Shown here: positions 25,242 through 34,304 of the stretch, one piece after another
Layout: each line of letters begins with the position of its first letter
How positions within the stretch are numbered: position 1 is the first letter of the stretch
NCBI RefSeq assembly: GCF_014697625.1
Contig: NZ_JACJSG010000052.1
Location: 1-52,719, forward strand
DNA: 52,719 nucleotides
Source: Anabaena azotica FACHB-119
Lineage (GTDB): Bacteria; Cyanobacteriota; Cyanobacteriia; Cyanobacteriales; Nostocaceae
Direction: 5' to 3'
The notes under the pieces: model-generated
Database searches by the model: none
What the model saw: only the letters and a program-made list of their open reading frames with translations
Told to the model about the DNA's origin: nothing
Made by a program: the position numbers and the translations under genes

Positions 25242-26027
25242 ATGTTGAGTAAGAACGGTTCTATTTTACACCTTTTTCTCAAACATAAACAGGGTTCAGA
25301 AATGAGACAAGTTGACGAACTCAGTTTAAAAGAAGGTTATGGTATTGCAGAAGATATGAATGCTAATCCCATCAGTCCCAGACAAGTTTTAGTTGTCAGA
25401 CATGAAGATATTATAGACTTGGCAATTCCCGCAGGAGAATTACGGGAAAATATTGTCATAGCAGGAATCACATCTGATAATTTTACTTCTGGTTCTCTGA
25501 TAACTTTTGATAGTGGGGCTGCTATTCGTTTAACTTTCCCTTGTGAACCATGTAAACGCATAGCTCATTTAGTAGATTCTTTAAAAACTCTGCAATATAA
25601 AAGAGGTATGTTAGGTGTAATTATCAAGTCGGGTATCATTCGTGTGGGAAATAATGTTCAAATTAAACCCGCTCAGTTCCCAGCATTGTCTGAAAACCCT
25701 TATGAACGCTTTCTCGATTTTATATTGAAAGTACCAGCAGGCAAAGTAGTAACATACAAACACATACTGGCAGCAATTGGAGTAGATAAAAGTTATCTTA
25801 GGGCTATTCCCACATATCTTAAAAAGACATCTGCTGATAATTATCCAATCCACAGAATTTTAGACTCTCAAGGTTATTTAATCAAATATGCCCCTAATCA
25901 AAAGAGTAAACTAGAGTCTGAAAGTATAGAAGTCTTATATGAATCAAATTTATCTAGGACTGTTAATAAACATTTTGTAAAAATTAATAAATATTTATAT
26001 CAAGACGCAACTATTTATAGCAAATGA
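25242..26027 (+). CDS. MOSC domain fused to an alkyltransferase-like (MGMT-type) DNA-binding domain
   Basis: A 261-residue fusion. Residues about 7-145 form a MOSC domain (ILHLFLKHKQGSEM at the start, PCEPCKRIAHL at 100-110 with the expected cysteine). MOSC domains handle sulfur from molybdenum cofactor or act in hydroxylamine-type reductases. Residues about 153-240 match the C-terminal domain of O6-alkylguanine transferases: FLDFILKVPAGKVVTY (157-172), then PIHRI (202-206) in place of the active PCHRV, so the acceptor Cys is Ile203. As in alkyltransferase-like proteins, it should bind alkylated DNA without repairing it. It shares a 21-bp divergent gap with a SprT-like peptidase. Overall role unknown; a DNA-damage function is inferred. 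Confidence 0.82.
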   Translation: MLSKNGSILHLFLKHKQGSEMRQVDELSLKEGYGIAEDMNANPISPRQVLVVRHEDIIDLAIPAGELRENIVIAGITSDNFTSGSLITFDSGAAIRLTFPCEPCKRIAHLVDSLKTLQYKRGMLGVIIKSGIIRVGNNVQIKPAQFPALSENPYERFLDFILKVPAGKVVTYKHILAAIGVDKSYLRAIPTYLKKTSADNYPIHRILDSQGYLIKYAPNQKSKLESESIEVLYESNLSRTVNKHFVKINKYLYQDATIYSK

Positions 26028-26095
26028 CAGATGACAGATGACAGGTGACAGGGCTGTATTGAAATATTTATTGCTTCAAAAAGGTAGAACTCAAA

Positions 26096-26797
26096 ATGAA
26101 TTCCACACAAGACAAACGCGCATTAATCACAGGTGCTAACCGAGGAATTGGATTTGCGATCGCCCAAGGTCTACTAGCAAAAGGTTATGAAGTAATAATT
26201 ACATCCCGCTCACTTGATCACGCCCAACAAGCTGCTCAAAAACTGCAATCAAAGGTGATTCCCATTGAGTTAGATGTTAGCGATGACGACTCGATTAACC
26301 AAGCAGTAGCAACTTTGCACCCACAAATTGATCGCTTAGATGTTTTGATTAATAATGCTGGGGTGTATCCAGATGAAGGTGTAAATATTCTCACCATTTC
26401 CCGTGAGTTGCTTGATGTGACGATGAACGCCAACACATTTGGCCCCATTCGCATGGTGCAAGCATTTCTACCTTTGTTAGAAAAATCCCAGGATGCTAGA
26501 GTGATTAATGTTTCCAGTGGGTATGGAGCATTGGAAAGTTTATCGGCTGATGTCCCAAGTTATTGTCTATCAAAACTAGCATTAAATGGGGCAACAATGA
26601 TGTTAGCACAAGCTTTGCAAGCCAAAGGGATCGTGATTAACGCCATGTGTCCGGGATGGGTGAAGACAGATATGGGAGGCGCATCAGCACCGCGATCGCC
26701 AGAACAAGGAGCAGACACAGCAATTTGGTTAGCAACTGAGGCTCCAAGCCACATAAGCGGGAAGTTTTTGCGCGATCGCCAAGTCATCTCTTTTTAG
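26096..26797 (+). CDS. Short-chain dehydrogenase/reductase
   Basis: A 233-residue classical SDR with NAD(P)-binding TGANRGIG (12-19), NNAG (86-89) and the catalytic triad Ser140/141 with Y156 and K160 (YCLSK). Arg at the end of the second strand (TSRS) favours NADP(H). The substrate is unknown; relatives include carbonyl reductases. The coding end overlaps the 3' end of the convergent WD40 gene by 4 bp. It is preceded by four GACAGATGACAGGTGACAG-type tandem units (26023-26050). Confidence 0.9.
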   Translation: MNSTQDKRALITGANRGIGFAIAQGLLAKGYEVIITSRSLDHAQQAAQKLQSKVIPIELDVSDDDSINQAVATLHPQIDRLDVLINNAGVYPDEGVNILTISRELLDVTMNANTFGPIRMVQAFLPLLEKSQDARVINVSSGYGALESLSADVPSYCLSKLALNGATMMLAQALQAKGIVINAMCPGWVKTDMGGASAPRSPEQGADTAIWLATEAPSHISGKFLRDRQVISF

Positions 26798-27822
26798 ATA
26801 GGGGTGCGCCAAATCTTAATAGTCCCATCTTGACCACAACTAGCGATTGTTTTGCCATCAGGATTAAAAGCAACAGCCCAAACTAGCTGTTTATGCGCTC
26901 TAAAAGTGCTGATGACTTTGCCAGTACTAATATTCCACAGTTTAACACTGCCATCTTGAGAGCCACTAGCAATCTGCTTTCCATCTGGACTAAAAGCAAC
27001 AGTTTTCACTTCACCCGTATGACCAATCAGATTATAAATTAGCTGACCATTACTAACATTCCACAGCTTAATAGCATTGTCACGAATACCAACAGCTAGA
27101 TTGTTTCCATCCGGGCTGATAGCGACAGCATTTATCGATGATTTAGCCTCAAAATTGCCTGTTCGCTTCCCAGTCTGAAGATTCCACGATTGAATCCCAG
27201 ATTGGGAAGCATTTGTGGCAAACAAAGTCTGACTATCAGAACTAAAAGAAGTTGGTTGATACTTGATGTGAGAAAATCCCATTTTATAAGCGTCAGGATC
27301 ATCCTTAAGGCGGATGATTTCTCCGGTACGCCAATTCCACAATCTGATGTTAGACCCCAAATCAAGACCACTAGCGATGTACTTTCCATCTGGACTAAAG
27401 ACTACATCAATCACTGGTTCTGAATGTTTAAGAGTGCGGATGAGTTTCCCACTCTTGATATCCCACAAATTCAGACTACCATCTTGAGAGCCACTAGCAA
27501 GAATCTGCCCATCTGGACTAAAGCTGACAGCCCAAGCCTGTCCTGATAGGCTGTGCAAGATTCGACCCTTGTTAGGATTCCACACTTTGACAGTTTTACT
27601 ATCAGCACTAGCAAGAGTATGAGAGATGTTTGGAGAATAAGCCACTGAATAGCAAGCATCAGATTGGGTGGAAAGAGTATTAAGCAGTTGGCTATTTTTT
27701 GGCGATCGCGTAATTAAATCCTGACTGTCCGAAGTCAAGGTATTGCAACCCGAAACAGCGATGGTGACTACAGCCAAAATGGTAGCTGTTAGGTAATTGT
27801 GCAAAATATGGTTCAGAGTCAT
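26794..27822 (-). CDS. WD40-repeat lipoprotein
   Basis: A 342-residue beta-propeller protein. It begins with a lipoprotein signal (hydrophobic TILAVVTIAVSGC with the lipobox Cys around residue 26), so it is expected on the periplasmic face of a membrane. At least six WD40 units follow, recognisable from VAFSPDGKQIASGSQDGSV and SGKLIRTLKH-type blocks ending in Leu-Trp-Asp/Asn. No kinase, NACHT or peptidase domain is attached, unlike many Nostoc WD40 proteins. The ATG at 27822 is preferred to a TTG at 27840. It overlaps the convergent SDR gene by 4 bp. It probably scaffolds an envelope complex. Confidence 0.85.
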   Translation of the reverse strand: MTLNHILHNYLTATILAVVTIAVSGCNTLTSDSQDLITRSPKNSQLLNTLSTQSDACYSVAYSPNISHTLASADSKTVKVWNPNKGRILHSLSGQAWAVSFSPDGQILASGSQDGSLNLWDIKSGKLIRTLKHSEPVIDVVFSPDGKYIASGLDLGSNIRLWNWRTGEIIRLKDDPDAYKMGFSHIKYQPTSFSSDSQTLFATNASQSGIQSWNLQTGKRTGNFEAKSSINAVAISPDGNNLAVGIRDNAIKLWNVSNGQLIYNLIGHTGEVKTVAFSPDGKQIASGSQDGSVKLWNISTGKVISTFRAHKQLVWAVAFNPDGKTIASCGQDGTIKIWRTPI

Positions 27823-27889
27823 AGTTAGGAAGTTTCTCAAGCTTGATATCTAACTCGACTCGTGAAACTAAACCCTGTTCCACAATATT

Positions 27890-27957
27890 AGGACTTACGC
27901 AAGTGTCATCATCAATTCATCCCACACCGCCCTGACGGATGTGAGATGAATTTTTGT
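27890..27957. repeat. Truncated MITE end plus hairpin
   Basis: AGGACTTACGCAAGTGTCAT matches the left end of the 391-515 element and then diverges into ATTCATCCCACACCG...CGGATGTGAGATGAAT, a hairpin followed by TTTTTGTTTT. On the + strand this resembles a terminator, but no + strand gene precedes it. Confidence 0.65.
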
Positions 27958-27962
27958 TTTAG

Positions 27963-28373
27963 CTAAATAACTGCAAGGGTAGTTAAAACAAGCAAGCAAC
28001 CTAGCTGAATCACTAAACATACAAGACGGAATAGAGGATTAATTCCGGCTATGTGAATTAGAGAATGTACAAGCCTAAATATGATGTACACAACAACTAG
28101 CGAATCAACCACAGTTCCAGATACACCACGAACTGTCAGGAGAAACAAAACTCCTATATATAAAGGTAAGTTTTCTACTAAATTAGCCTGGACTCGATAT
28201 AATCGCCAAAGCAAACTTTCGTCGTTTTGTATGCCAAAATCTTTTGGTGAACCGCCAGTAGATAGATGGCGAATTCTCACGGCTAGTAGAAGTACAACTA
28301 CAGCGATCGTCCAGACAATGAAAATTACTAGACCCCATAAAGGAACTGTCATATCTGAAATCATATACTTCAC
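27963..28373 (-). CDS. MAPEG family membrane protein
   Basis: A 136-residue protein with four transmembrane helices and the family features ENLPLYIGVLFLL and the Arg/His-containing RLVHSLIHIAGINPLFR. MAPEG enzymes of eukaryotes conjugate or isomerise eicosanoids and glutathione adducts; bacterial members are mostly uncharacterised. Start choice is open: a GTG at 28373 or ATGs at 28364 and 28352, the last giving MTVPLWGLV, a typical MAPEG beginning. It lies downstream of a same-strand sugar porter with a 95-bp gap, so cotranscription is possible. Confidence 0.85.
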   Translation of the reverse strand: MKYMISDMTVPLWGLVIFIVWTIAVVVLLLAVRIRHLSTGGSPKDFGIQNDESLLWRLYRVQANLVENLPLYIGVLFLLTVRGVSGTVVDSLVVVYIIFRLVHSLIHIAGINPLFRLVCLVIQLGCLLVLTTLAVI

Positions 28374-28468
28374 CCCGGTAAGCCGACTACTGTTAATTTA
28401 ACGCTTCTTTTGCCAGTTATTGTGAGAGTGGTTAAAGATAAAATTCGCAATAGCCTGGGGCAAGACTA

Positions 28469-29869
28469 TTACATATCTTCTAACTCAATTCCTTTAGTTT
28501 CTCTAATAAAAAAGAGAACGAAAAAGAGTGAGATAGCCGCCGCAATTGTATATAAACCATAGGCAGAACCCAAGCCGAAATATTGTAGTATGGGAGGAAA
28601 TGTTGTGGAAACAAGGAAATTCGCCACCCATTGCATAGCCGCAGCAACTGAAAGTGCAGCAGCGCGAATCTTGTTATTAAACATTTCCCCTAACAGTACC
28701 CAGGTAACAGGCCCCCAGGAGAAACCGAAGCAAAATACATAGAGGTTGGCAGCGATCAGAGCCACAATACCTGCATTGCCTGTTAAAGTAGGATTACCAG
28801 CCGCATCAACTGAAGCCCTGGCAAATGTATAAGCCATCGTTCCCAAGGTCACAGTCATACCGATTGAACCCAGAATGAGCAAAGGTTTACGACCAAATTT
28901 ATCTACAAAGGCGATCGCAATCAATGTAGTAATAATATTGACAGCACCTGTAATCACCGTAATCGTCAGAGAATTTTTTTCGGAAAACCCAACGGCTCGC
29001 CATAAAATACTGCTGTAGTAGAAAATGACATTAATCCCGACGAATTGCTGAAGTAGAGATAAGCCAATGCCGATCCAAACAATTGGCAAGAGTCCGCCAC
29101 TTCTGGTAAACAGGTCAGAAAACTTGGGCTGGCGTTCCCGCATCACCGTTTGGCGAATTTCCTCAATTTTTGCCATAACGTTACCGCCAATAATCTTATT
29201 CAGCACGTTAGCCGCTTCTGGTTCTCGTCCTTGAGCAACTAAGTAGCGAGGAGATTCGGGAATCATCAAAGCAGCCATCCCATACAGCACCGCCGGAGGA
29301 ATTTCCGTCCAAAACATCCACCGCCAAGCGGCGATACCAAACAAAAATGGTGACTCGGCCGAACCTGCGGACACAGCAATAAAGTAGTCAGATAGCAAAG
29401 CAATGAAAATCCCCACAACGATCGCTAATTGTTGCAGAGAACCCAACCTTCCGCGTAAATGGGCAGGAGAACATTCTGCAATGTATGTTGGAGCAATCAC
29501 ACTAGCAACACCAACTGCTAACCCACCCAATGCCCGCCAAAAGATAAAATCCCAAATAGTAAAGGCAATTCCAGAGCCAATGGCACTGATGGTAAAAAAT
29601 ACCGCAGCAACTACCATTGCTTTAACTCGACCATATCTGTCAGCAATCTTCCCTGCATAGAAGGCTCCTAATGCAGACCCTAACAATGCCAGCGACACAG
29701 CCAGTCCAGTCAGTACACTATTAGCATTGAAAGCGGTGGACAAAGCTGCAACCGCACCGTTGATGACTGCTGTATCAAACCCGAACAAAAAGCCACCGAG
29801 AGCCGCCGCCCCCGCAATCAAAATGACATACAAGGTGTTAGTTTTACGTCGTTCTGTTGTAAGTGTCAT
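28469..29869 (-). CDS. Sugar porter family MFS transporter
   Basis: A 466-residue sugar:proton symporter or facilitator with twelve transmembrane helices. Sugar-porter signatures are FGFDTAVINGA near the N-terminus, the DRYGRVKA loop, RWMFWTEIPPAVLYG, PESPRYLVAQGRE after helix 6, QQFVGINVIFYYSS in helix 7 and DKFGRKPLLILGS. The last residues (ETKGIELEDM) are the family's C-terminal PETKG-type signature. Similar proteins in cyanobacteria import glucose or fructose and permit photomixotrophy; the exact sugar cannot be told by eye. The start is an ATG after a long upstream gap. Confidence 0.93.
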   Translation of the reverse strand: MTLTTERRKTNTLYVILIAGAAALGGFLFGFDTAVINGAVAALSTAFNANSVLTGLAVSLALLGSALGAFYAGKIADRYGRVKAMVVAAVFFTISAIGSGIAFTIWDFIFWRALGGLAVGVASVIAPTYIAECSPAHLRGRLGSLQQLAIVVGIFIALLSDYFIAVSAGSAESPFLFGIAAWRWMFWTEIPPAVLYGMAALMIPESPRYLVAQGREPEAANVLNKIIGGNVMAKIEEIRQTVMRERQPKFSDLFTRSGGLLPIVWIGIGLSLLQQFVGINVIFYYSSILWRAVGFSEKNSLTITVITGAVNIITTLIAIAFVDKFGRKPLLILGSIGMTVTLGTMAYTFARASVDAAGNPTLTGNAGIVALIAANLYVFCFGFSWGPVTWVLLGEMFNNKIRAAALSVAAAMQWVANFLVSTTFPPILQYFGLGSAYGLYTIAAAISLFFVLFFIRETKGIELEDM

Positions 29870-30370
29870 ATTTTATATCTCGTCATTATTAAGGGATTGG
29901 GGACTGGGGATTGGGGATTGGGAATATGCTTAAAAGCTGTTTGTTATGAGAGTTTTATGATTGCTCTGAGTCCTGATTTACCTAGCAACTGCTATGTAAA
30001 AAAGTTGATGTTACGGTTAATAGCTGTTGTGCTATTGGTCGCCATATGGAAAAACATTTGTGCAGCTGACAAAAGTACCAATGGCAATACTTAATCAAGT
30101 CGCTGCGTAGACGCAGAGCGGCTTGTCCTTGGACATCGCCTTTTTTGTTACATTCGTTTACTTTCTCAGTAAAAAAACTGGAAACAAACGATATATGTGT
30201 AGAAAAGTTAACTATGTTAAAATTCTTATTTAATACTGCCTTTCGTCTGGTGCGTTCTACCTTCTCCTAGCGATAGATATTCACACCAATCTGTCTTGTG
30301 ACAGTTTCTAATACTGAGTAATAATTACTAATATATAATTTCTAACTATGTCTTCATGTACTTAGAGATG

Positions 30371-30650
30371 ATTTATAGAGTAAACCTTAAAATGTAGTGG
30401 CGTGTCTAGCCTTAAATGTTGCATTACATTTAGAAAAAATCGAACGCAGATGAACGCAGATGAAAGCAGATGACAAGATGATAGATTTTTCACTAATGCA
30501 CAAGTTTAGTCCGGTCGCGCCAGTAGCGTGACCGGACTAAATTAGTGCAATAAAAATAAATCTTGTAGTGTGGGCATCTTGCCCGCACCGGACGGGCAAG
30601 ATGCCCATCCTACAACAAAGGAATAATGCAACATTTTAGTCTAGACAGTC
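30371..30650. repeat. Composite modular palindromic repeat (second locus)
   Basis: Starts with ATTTATAGAGTAAACCTTAA, the same outer end as the array at 35705-36331. It then carries two modules with arms of type TGGCGTGxCxxGxCTAAA. Module 1 (30398-30522) has a GAACGCAGATGAACGCAGATG core. Module 2 (30524-30650) has a core made of another palindrome, GTGGGCATCTTGCCCGC plus GGGCAAGATGCCCATCC. The junction at about 30507-30550 forms a strong hairpin (TTTAGTCCGGTCGCGCC against GCGTGACCGGACTAAAT). Confidence 0.8.
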
Positions 30651-30652
30651 CA

Positions 30653-30764
30653 GTAGGGTGCGTTAAAGCAGCGCTTAACGCACCCCATTTGCTGGTGCGT
30701 TACGGCTAACTAATTCCTAATTTCGCAAACGCTCAAATCCTTACATAGCCGTAACACACCCTAC
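30653..30764. repeat. Palindromic element with GTAGGGTGCGTTA ends
   Basis: Imperfect terminal inverted repeats GTAGGGTGCGTTA and TAACACACCCTAC enclose an internal hairpin TGCGTTAAAGCAGCGCTTAA. This is a typical small dispersed repeat of cyanobacterial genomes. It sits directly next to the composite element. Confidence 0.75.
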
Positions 30765-30803
30765 TTAATATTTACTAATATCAGTTGCATAATCCACCCC
30801 TGA

Positions 30804-33407
30804 TTATGTTTTGACCATAATCACTGTGCAATGACTCTTGCGAGCAATATTCTCGGCAATATTTCCTTGCATTACCTGTTTTAATAAACTCTCTCGGCTA
30901 GCTCCCAAAACAATCACATCACTGTTGTCTTGATCAGCACAATCAAGTACAGCCTCAGAAATAGAATTGGCTTGGACTGGAGTAGCTACGACTGTACCTC
31001 TAACTTGGTTTTGGAGAAAGTGAGCAGACTTTTCTAGTAATCTGGTGTCAGGAGTTGATTCACTAGGCGGAAAAACTTGGCATAGCTTGATTTCGGGTGA
31101 TGTACTCAAAGAAGCCAGAGCAGGTAATAATTTAATTGCTTGCTGAGAGTTAGGCCCCCCAGCCATTGGTAGTAACCAACGGTCAAAAACTCTTTGATCA
31201 TTCAATTTAGCTAAGACCACATGACAAGGAGCTTGGCGAATTACAGTATCCACTACTCGGCTAAAAACTCTCCCTGGAGTGGCTGTACATCCTTTCCATC
31301 CCATCAGCACCAAATCGATGTGTCTTTCTTTCACCGCCTCTAAAATTGGCTCTGCTACATTATGGGCGACGCGAATTTGGGTGTGAATAGGAATGCGCCA
31401 ATCTTCACCTAATAATATTGCTTGCTGCAACAGGCTGAGGCTTTTGGCTGTTTCTACAGGTGTTTGGGAGGGAATGCGGTTAGGTGGAACTATAATTACT
31501 TGTAAGCATTCTATTTCGTAATTGTGAGCTTTGGCGATCGCACCTGCCATTTCTAGTAAAGTCTGCGCTGTCTGTGGATGTGCAAGCGGTACTAGCAACC
31601 TGCCTTTGCCTGTAGCCGGAGCGCGAGTTTGATGAATAATATAAGAAGGTGCTGATTGAGGTTTTATTTCTGGGCTATTGCCATTTAAGCGCTCTGCTTC
31701 GACACGAATAATATCACTACGGCTAATAATTCCTACTAATTTTCGACCTTCTGTCACAGGTAAGCAACTGAGGTGATAACGATTAAGTAGGTGGAGTACG
31801 TGAGCTAGTGTAGCTGTGGGAGTTGCTGTCACTGGCTCTGGTGTCATAATCTCACTGATAGGCGTATCTGCGCCTAAATGTTGCGAACCAATATCAACTA
31901 AATCTTTCTGTGCCACGATTCCCACAACTTTACCATTGTTGACAACGGGAAAGTTGCGATGGTGAGATTGGGAAAATGCCTGCACTGCTTCCTCAATCGT
32001 CATTTGGCTAGATAGGGTTTCCACACGCCGTTGCATGACATCTGCGGCTGTGATTTGTGATAAAAACCCTTCTGCACTCGGTTGTTTGCTGATGTGAATG
32101 CCTTTCCACTCCAGCAACAGGTCATAAAGTGACCTTTTGTCAAACTTTTCGGCGACTAAATAGGCAATCACCGATACAATCATGAGCGGTAACACCAAAT
32201 TAAAATCCGTGGTCATCTCAAAGACGATGATCACGGCTGTGATTGGTACTTTGGACACGCCACTAAACAACGCAGCCATGCCTACCTGAGCATAGGTAGT
32301 TGCAGCGCTCATCCCCAGTAGACTCTGTTCTGTAGCCCCGACTAGGTAGCCAAGGGCTGCTCCTAATACTAAGGTGGGAACTAGTAACCCGGCTGGCGCT
32401 CCCGCACCGTAGGTAAAGATGATGAGGGTAAATTGGACTAAAAGTGCGATCGCTGCAAATAGCCAATTAGCATTACCGAGAAGTAAAATTTCTCTCAGCC
32501 CCGCATTATTGCGAAAGGTCATGGGTAATAATGCGATCGCCACACCAGTAACTAACCCAACAATTCCCAACCGCCAAGGTAAACTCAGATTTAGCACCCG
32601 ACGGTTAATTTTCAGACTAGCAATTATACCTTGATTAAATACAATACTTAGTATTCCACCTAACGTTCCCAAAATCAAGTAGAAAGGGATTTCTGGAGCG
32701 AAGAAGGTGGTATGAGAAACTGCTAAATTTACATTCAAATCTAAGCTGTGACTGCCGTAGAGGCGAGAAATCACCGCCGCAATAAAAGAGGACAAAATAG
32801 CAGTACCCAGAGTAATACCCGATACATCTTGTAATAATTCTTCTACGACAAACAGTACACCGGCGATCGGTGCATTAAAAGCCGCAGCTAAACCCGCACC
32901 CGCTCCCGCCGCGATGAGTTGACGACGATGTTCTGGAGAAGTGGGAACCCAATTACTCAACTGATTTGCCAAAGCTGCCCCAATCTGCACAGTTGGGCCT
33001 TCCCGCCCTAAAGGCATTCCCGCACCCAACACTAAAGTAGCACTAACCAGCTTTACCAAAGCAATCCGCAGATTTAACGGCATAGGTACACGAGCCAATA
33101 CCGCCTTCACTTCCGACATCCCACTACCTGCGGCTGCCGGTGCGAAGCGTTCCACCAGCCAACCCGCTAAAACTCCTCCTAACAATCCCATCACAGGTAA
33201 CACCAATAAGGCAGGATACAGGTAAGAAAGATGTACTCGCCATGCTCCAGCCCAGTCTACCGCCTGTCCTAAAAGCACTGCAGCCAGCCCAGAAACCAAA
33301 CCAATCACGCAGGCTTCAACAAAAGCCAAACGCTTAGGTTTTAGCATTTGCCCCAAAAGCCTCAACCAAATAATCTTACTTCTAGCTAACATATTTTTAG
33401 CAATCAC
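30804..33407 (-). CDS. ClC-family chloride transporter with CBS pair and two Usp domains
   Basis: An 867-residue membrane protein. The ClC core (about 25-430) shows GSGMSEVKA (94-102), GREGPT with gating Glu136, and AAFNAPIAGVLFVVEE (175-190). The internal-glutamate position (E189/E190) is retained, as in proton-coupled chloride exchangers, so a transporter rather than a channel is likely. Two CBS domains follow (about 455-575; RNFPVVNNGKVVGIVAQKDL and SCLPVTEGRKLVGIISRSDI), which usually sense nucleotides. Two universal-stress-protein domains end the protein (about 600-735 and 745-867; DLVLMGWKG, DVIVLGASRES). The fusion suggests anion transport controlled by energy or stress ligands. Function is known for each domain but inferred for the combination. 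It is a single gene. Confidence 0.92.
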   Translation of the reverse strand: MIAKNMLARSKIIWLRLLGQMLKPKRLAFVEACVIGLVSGLAAVLLGQAVDWAGAWRVHLSYLYPALLVLPVMGLLGGVLAGWLVERFAPAAAGSGMSEVKAVLARVPMPLNLRIALVKLVSATLVLGAGMPLGREGPTVQIGAALANQLSNWVPTSPEHRRQLIAAGAGAGLAAAFNAPIAGVLFVVEELLQDVSGITLGTAILSSFIAAVISRLYGSHSLDLNVNLAVSHTTFFAPEIPFYLILGTLGGILSIVFNQGIIASLKINRRVLNLSLPWRLGIVGLVTGVAIALLPMTFRNNAGLREILLLGNANWLFAAIALLVQFTLIIFTYGAGAPAGLLVPTLVLGAALGYLVGATEQSLLGMSAATTYAQVGMAALFSGVSKVPITAVIIVFEMTTDFNLVLPLMIVSVIAYLVAEKFDKRSLYDLLLEWKGIHISKQPSAEGFLSQITAADVMQRRVETLSSQMTIEEAVQAFSQSHHRNFPVVNNGKVVGIVAQKDLVDIGSQHLGADTPISEIMTPEPVTATPTATLAHVLHLLNRYHLSCLPVTEGRKLVGIISRSDIIRVEAERLNGNSPEIKPQSAPSYIIHQTRAPATGKGRLLVPLAHPQTAQTLLEMAGAIAKAHNYEIECLQVIIVPPNRIPSQTPVETAKSLSLLQQAILLGEDWRIPIHTQIRVAHNVAEPILEAVKERHIDLVLMGWKGCTATPGRVFSRVVDTVIRQAPCHVVLAKLNDQRVFDRWLLPMAGGPNSQQAIKLLPALASLSTSPEIKLCQVFPPSESTPDTRLLEKSAHFLQNQVRGTVVATPVQANSISEAVLDCADQDNSDVIVLGASRESLLKQVMQGNIAENIARKSHCTVIMVKT

Positions 33408-33499
33408 TTTTGATTAAGTGATGATAAATTTCTTTAATGTTTTACCGTTCACCTAATTAATAGTTTGTCTTAAAAAAATGAAACTACAATAAAATCTAT

Positions 33500-34276
33500 T
33501 TAATTGTCAATCACCGATAAAAATGATAGAGGCTGACTCATGTTAGCAGCAAAGCCAAGAATTCCTGGGTCTCGATATTCGTAAATTAACTGCCCTTTGT
33601 GATCAAATAAAAATGTTCCCCCACGCTGAGTTAAGTAGGTAGAATTAGGAACATAAATATGCCAATTACTCAGGACTTCCACCATGTTGCGTAGCCGTAG
33701 AGTAGCTAATTCAAAGGGACGTTGAAATCCACCTCCGCCAGCGAATCGAAAAAACGAACCTGGAAAAGCAGGTAAAGGAGTACCTTGAATTATTTCATCA
33801 TCTTGTATAAGTTGAGGCGCTTGGCGATCGCCTTTATATCCCCGAAAAACCTCTCTTAGCGTTCCCGGACTGCCAATCCCAGCACACATTAACATGAGAT
33901 TGAGCCAAGCTTTCACAGATGGAGAAAGTCCAGGGAGAGAAAAATTTAAACCTGAATACAGTTGCAGTTTGTGATGTAGTTCTGCATGAGGTTCAACAAA
34001 TAACTTTTCGGGGGGAAATCCTGTATACTCACAAAATCTGGTTCCAGAGTTGCGATCGCCAATTCCCACTGCACGAATAGCCAGTTTTTCCTCTGGCAAC
34101 TTTTTAGTTTCGCGCTGTAACCACCAAGCATATTCCAGACTATCAAAATCCCCAAGTTGTGGCCAGACTAAAATCAGGATATGTGAAGCAGTTCCGCAAT
34201 TTTCTAGTAGGGGTCGGGTCATGCCATCACTAACGCGCTGAAGTTCGGTCTGATTAATGATAGTGTAGGAATTCAA
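33500..34276 (-). CDS. Peroxiredoxin-like (AhpC/TSA-type) family protein
   Basis: A 258-residue protein of the AhpC/TSA-like family common in cyanobacteria. The thioredoxin-fold region runs from about residue 30 (LILVWPQLGDFDSLEYAW) and ends with FLFDHKGQLIYEYRDPGI (about 225-242). The classic peroxiredoxin CxxC or TxxC site is absent; cysteines occur in RFCEYTGFPPEK and MLMCAGIG, so peroxidase activity is doubtful. It is followed on the same strand by nothing close. The methyltransferase gene immediately upstream ends 28 bp before it, so the two are probably cotranscribed. Confidence 0.78.
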   Translation of the reverse strand: MNSYTIINQTELQRVSDGMTRPLLENCGTASHILILVWPQLGDFDSLEYAWWLQRETKKLPEEKLAIRAVGIGDRNSGTRFCEYTGFPPEKLFVEPHAELHHKLQLYSGLNFSLPGLSPSVKAWLNLMLMCAGIGSPGTLREVFRGYKGDRQAPQLIQDDEIIQGTPLPAFPGSFFRFAGGGGFQRPFELATLRLRNMVEVLSNWHIYVPNSTYLTQRGGTFLFDHKGQLIYEYRDPGILGFAANMSQPLSFLSVIDN

Positions 34277-34304
34277 GTTTTGTCCTCCAAATACTCAGCA
34301 AGGG

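Larger units (their letters stand above)
29870..30803. other. Gene-free region rich in nested palindromic repeats
   Basis: Begins with a short GGGGATTGGGGATTGGG tract and an AT-rich segment that should contain the sugar-porter promoter. A repeat GCTGCGTAGACGCAGAGCGG (about 30101) follows, then the composite element 30371-30650 and the GTAGGGTGCGTTA element 30653-30764. A 65-codon frame at 29897 is not supported. Confidence 0.65.

Noticed and set aside
27914..27957. Terminator for a + strand gene
   Set aside because: The hairpin and T-run read on the + strand, where no gene ends; it is better explained as part of a degraded repeat.
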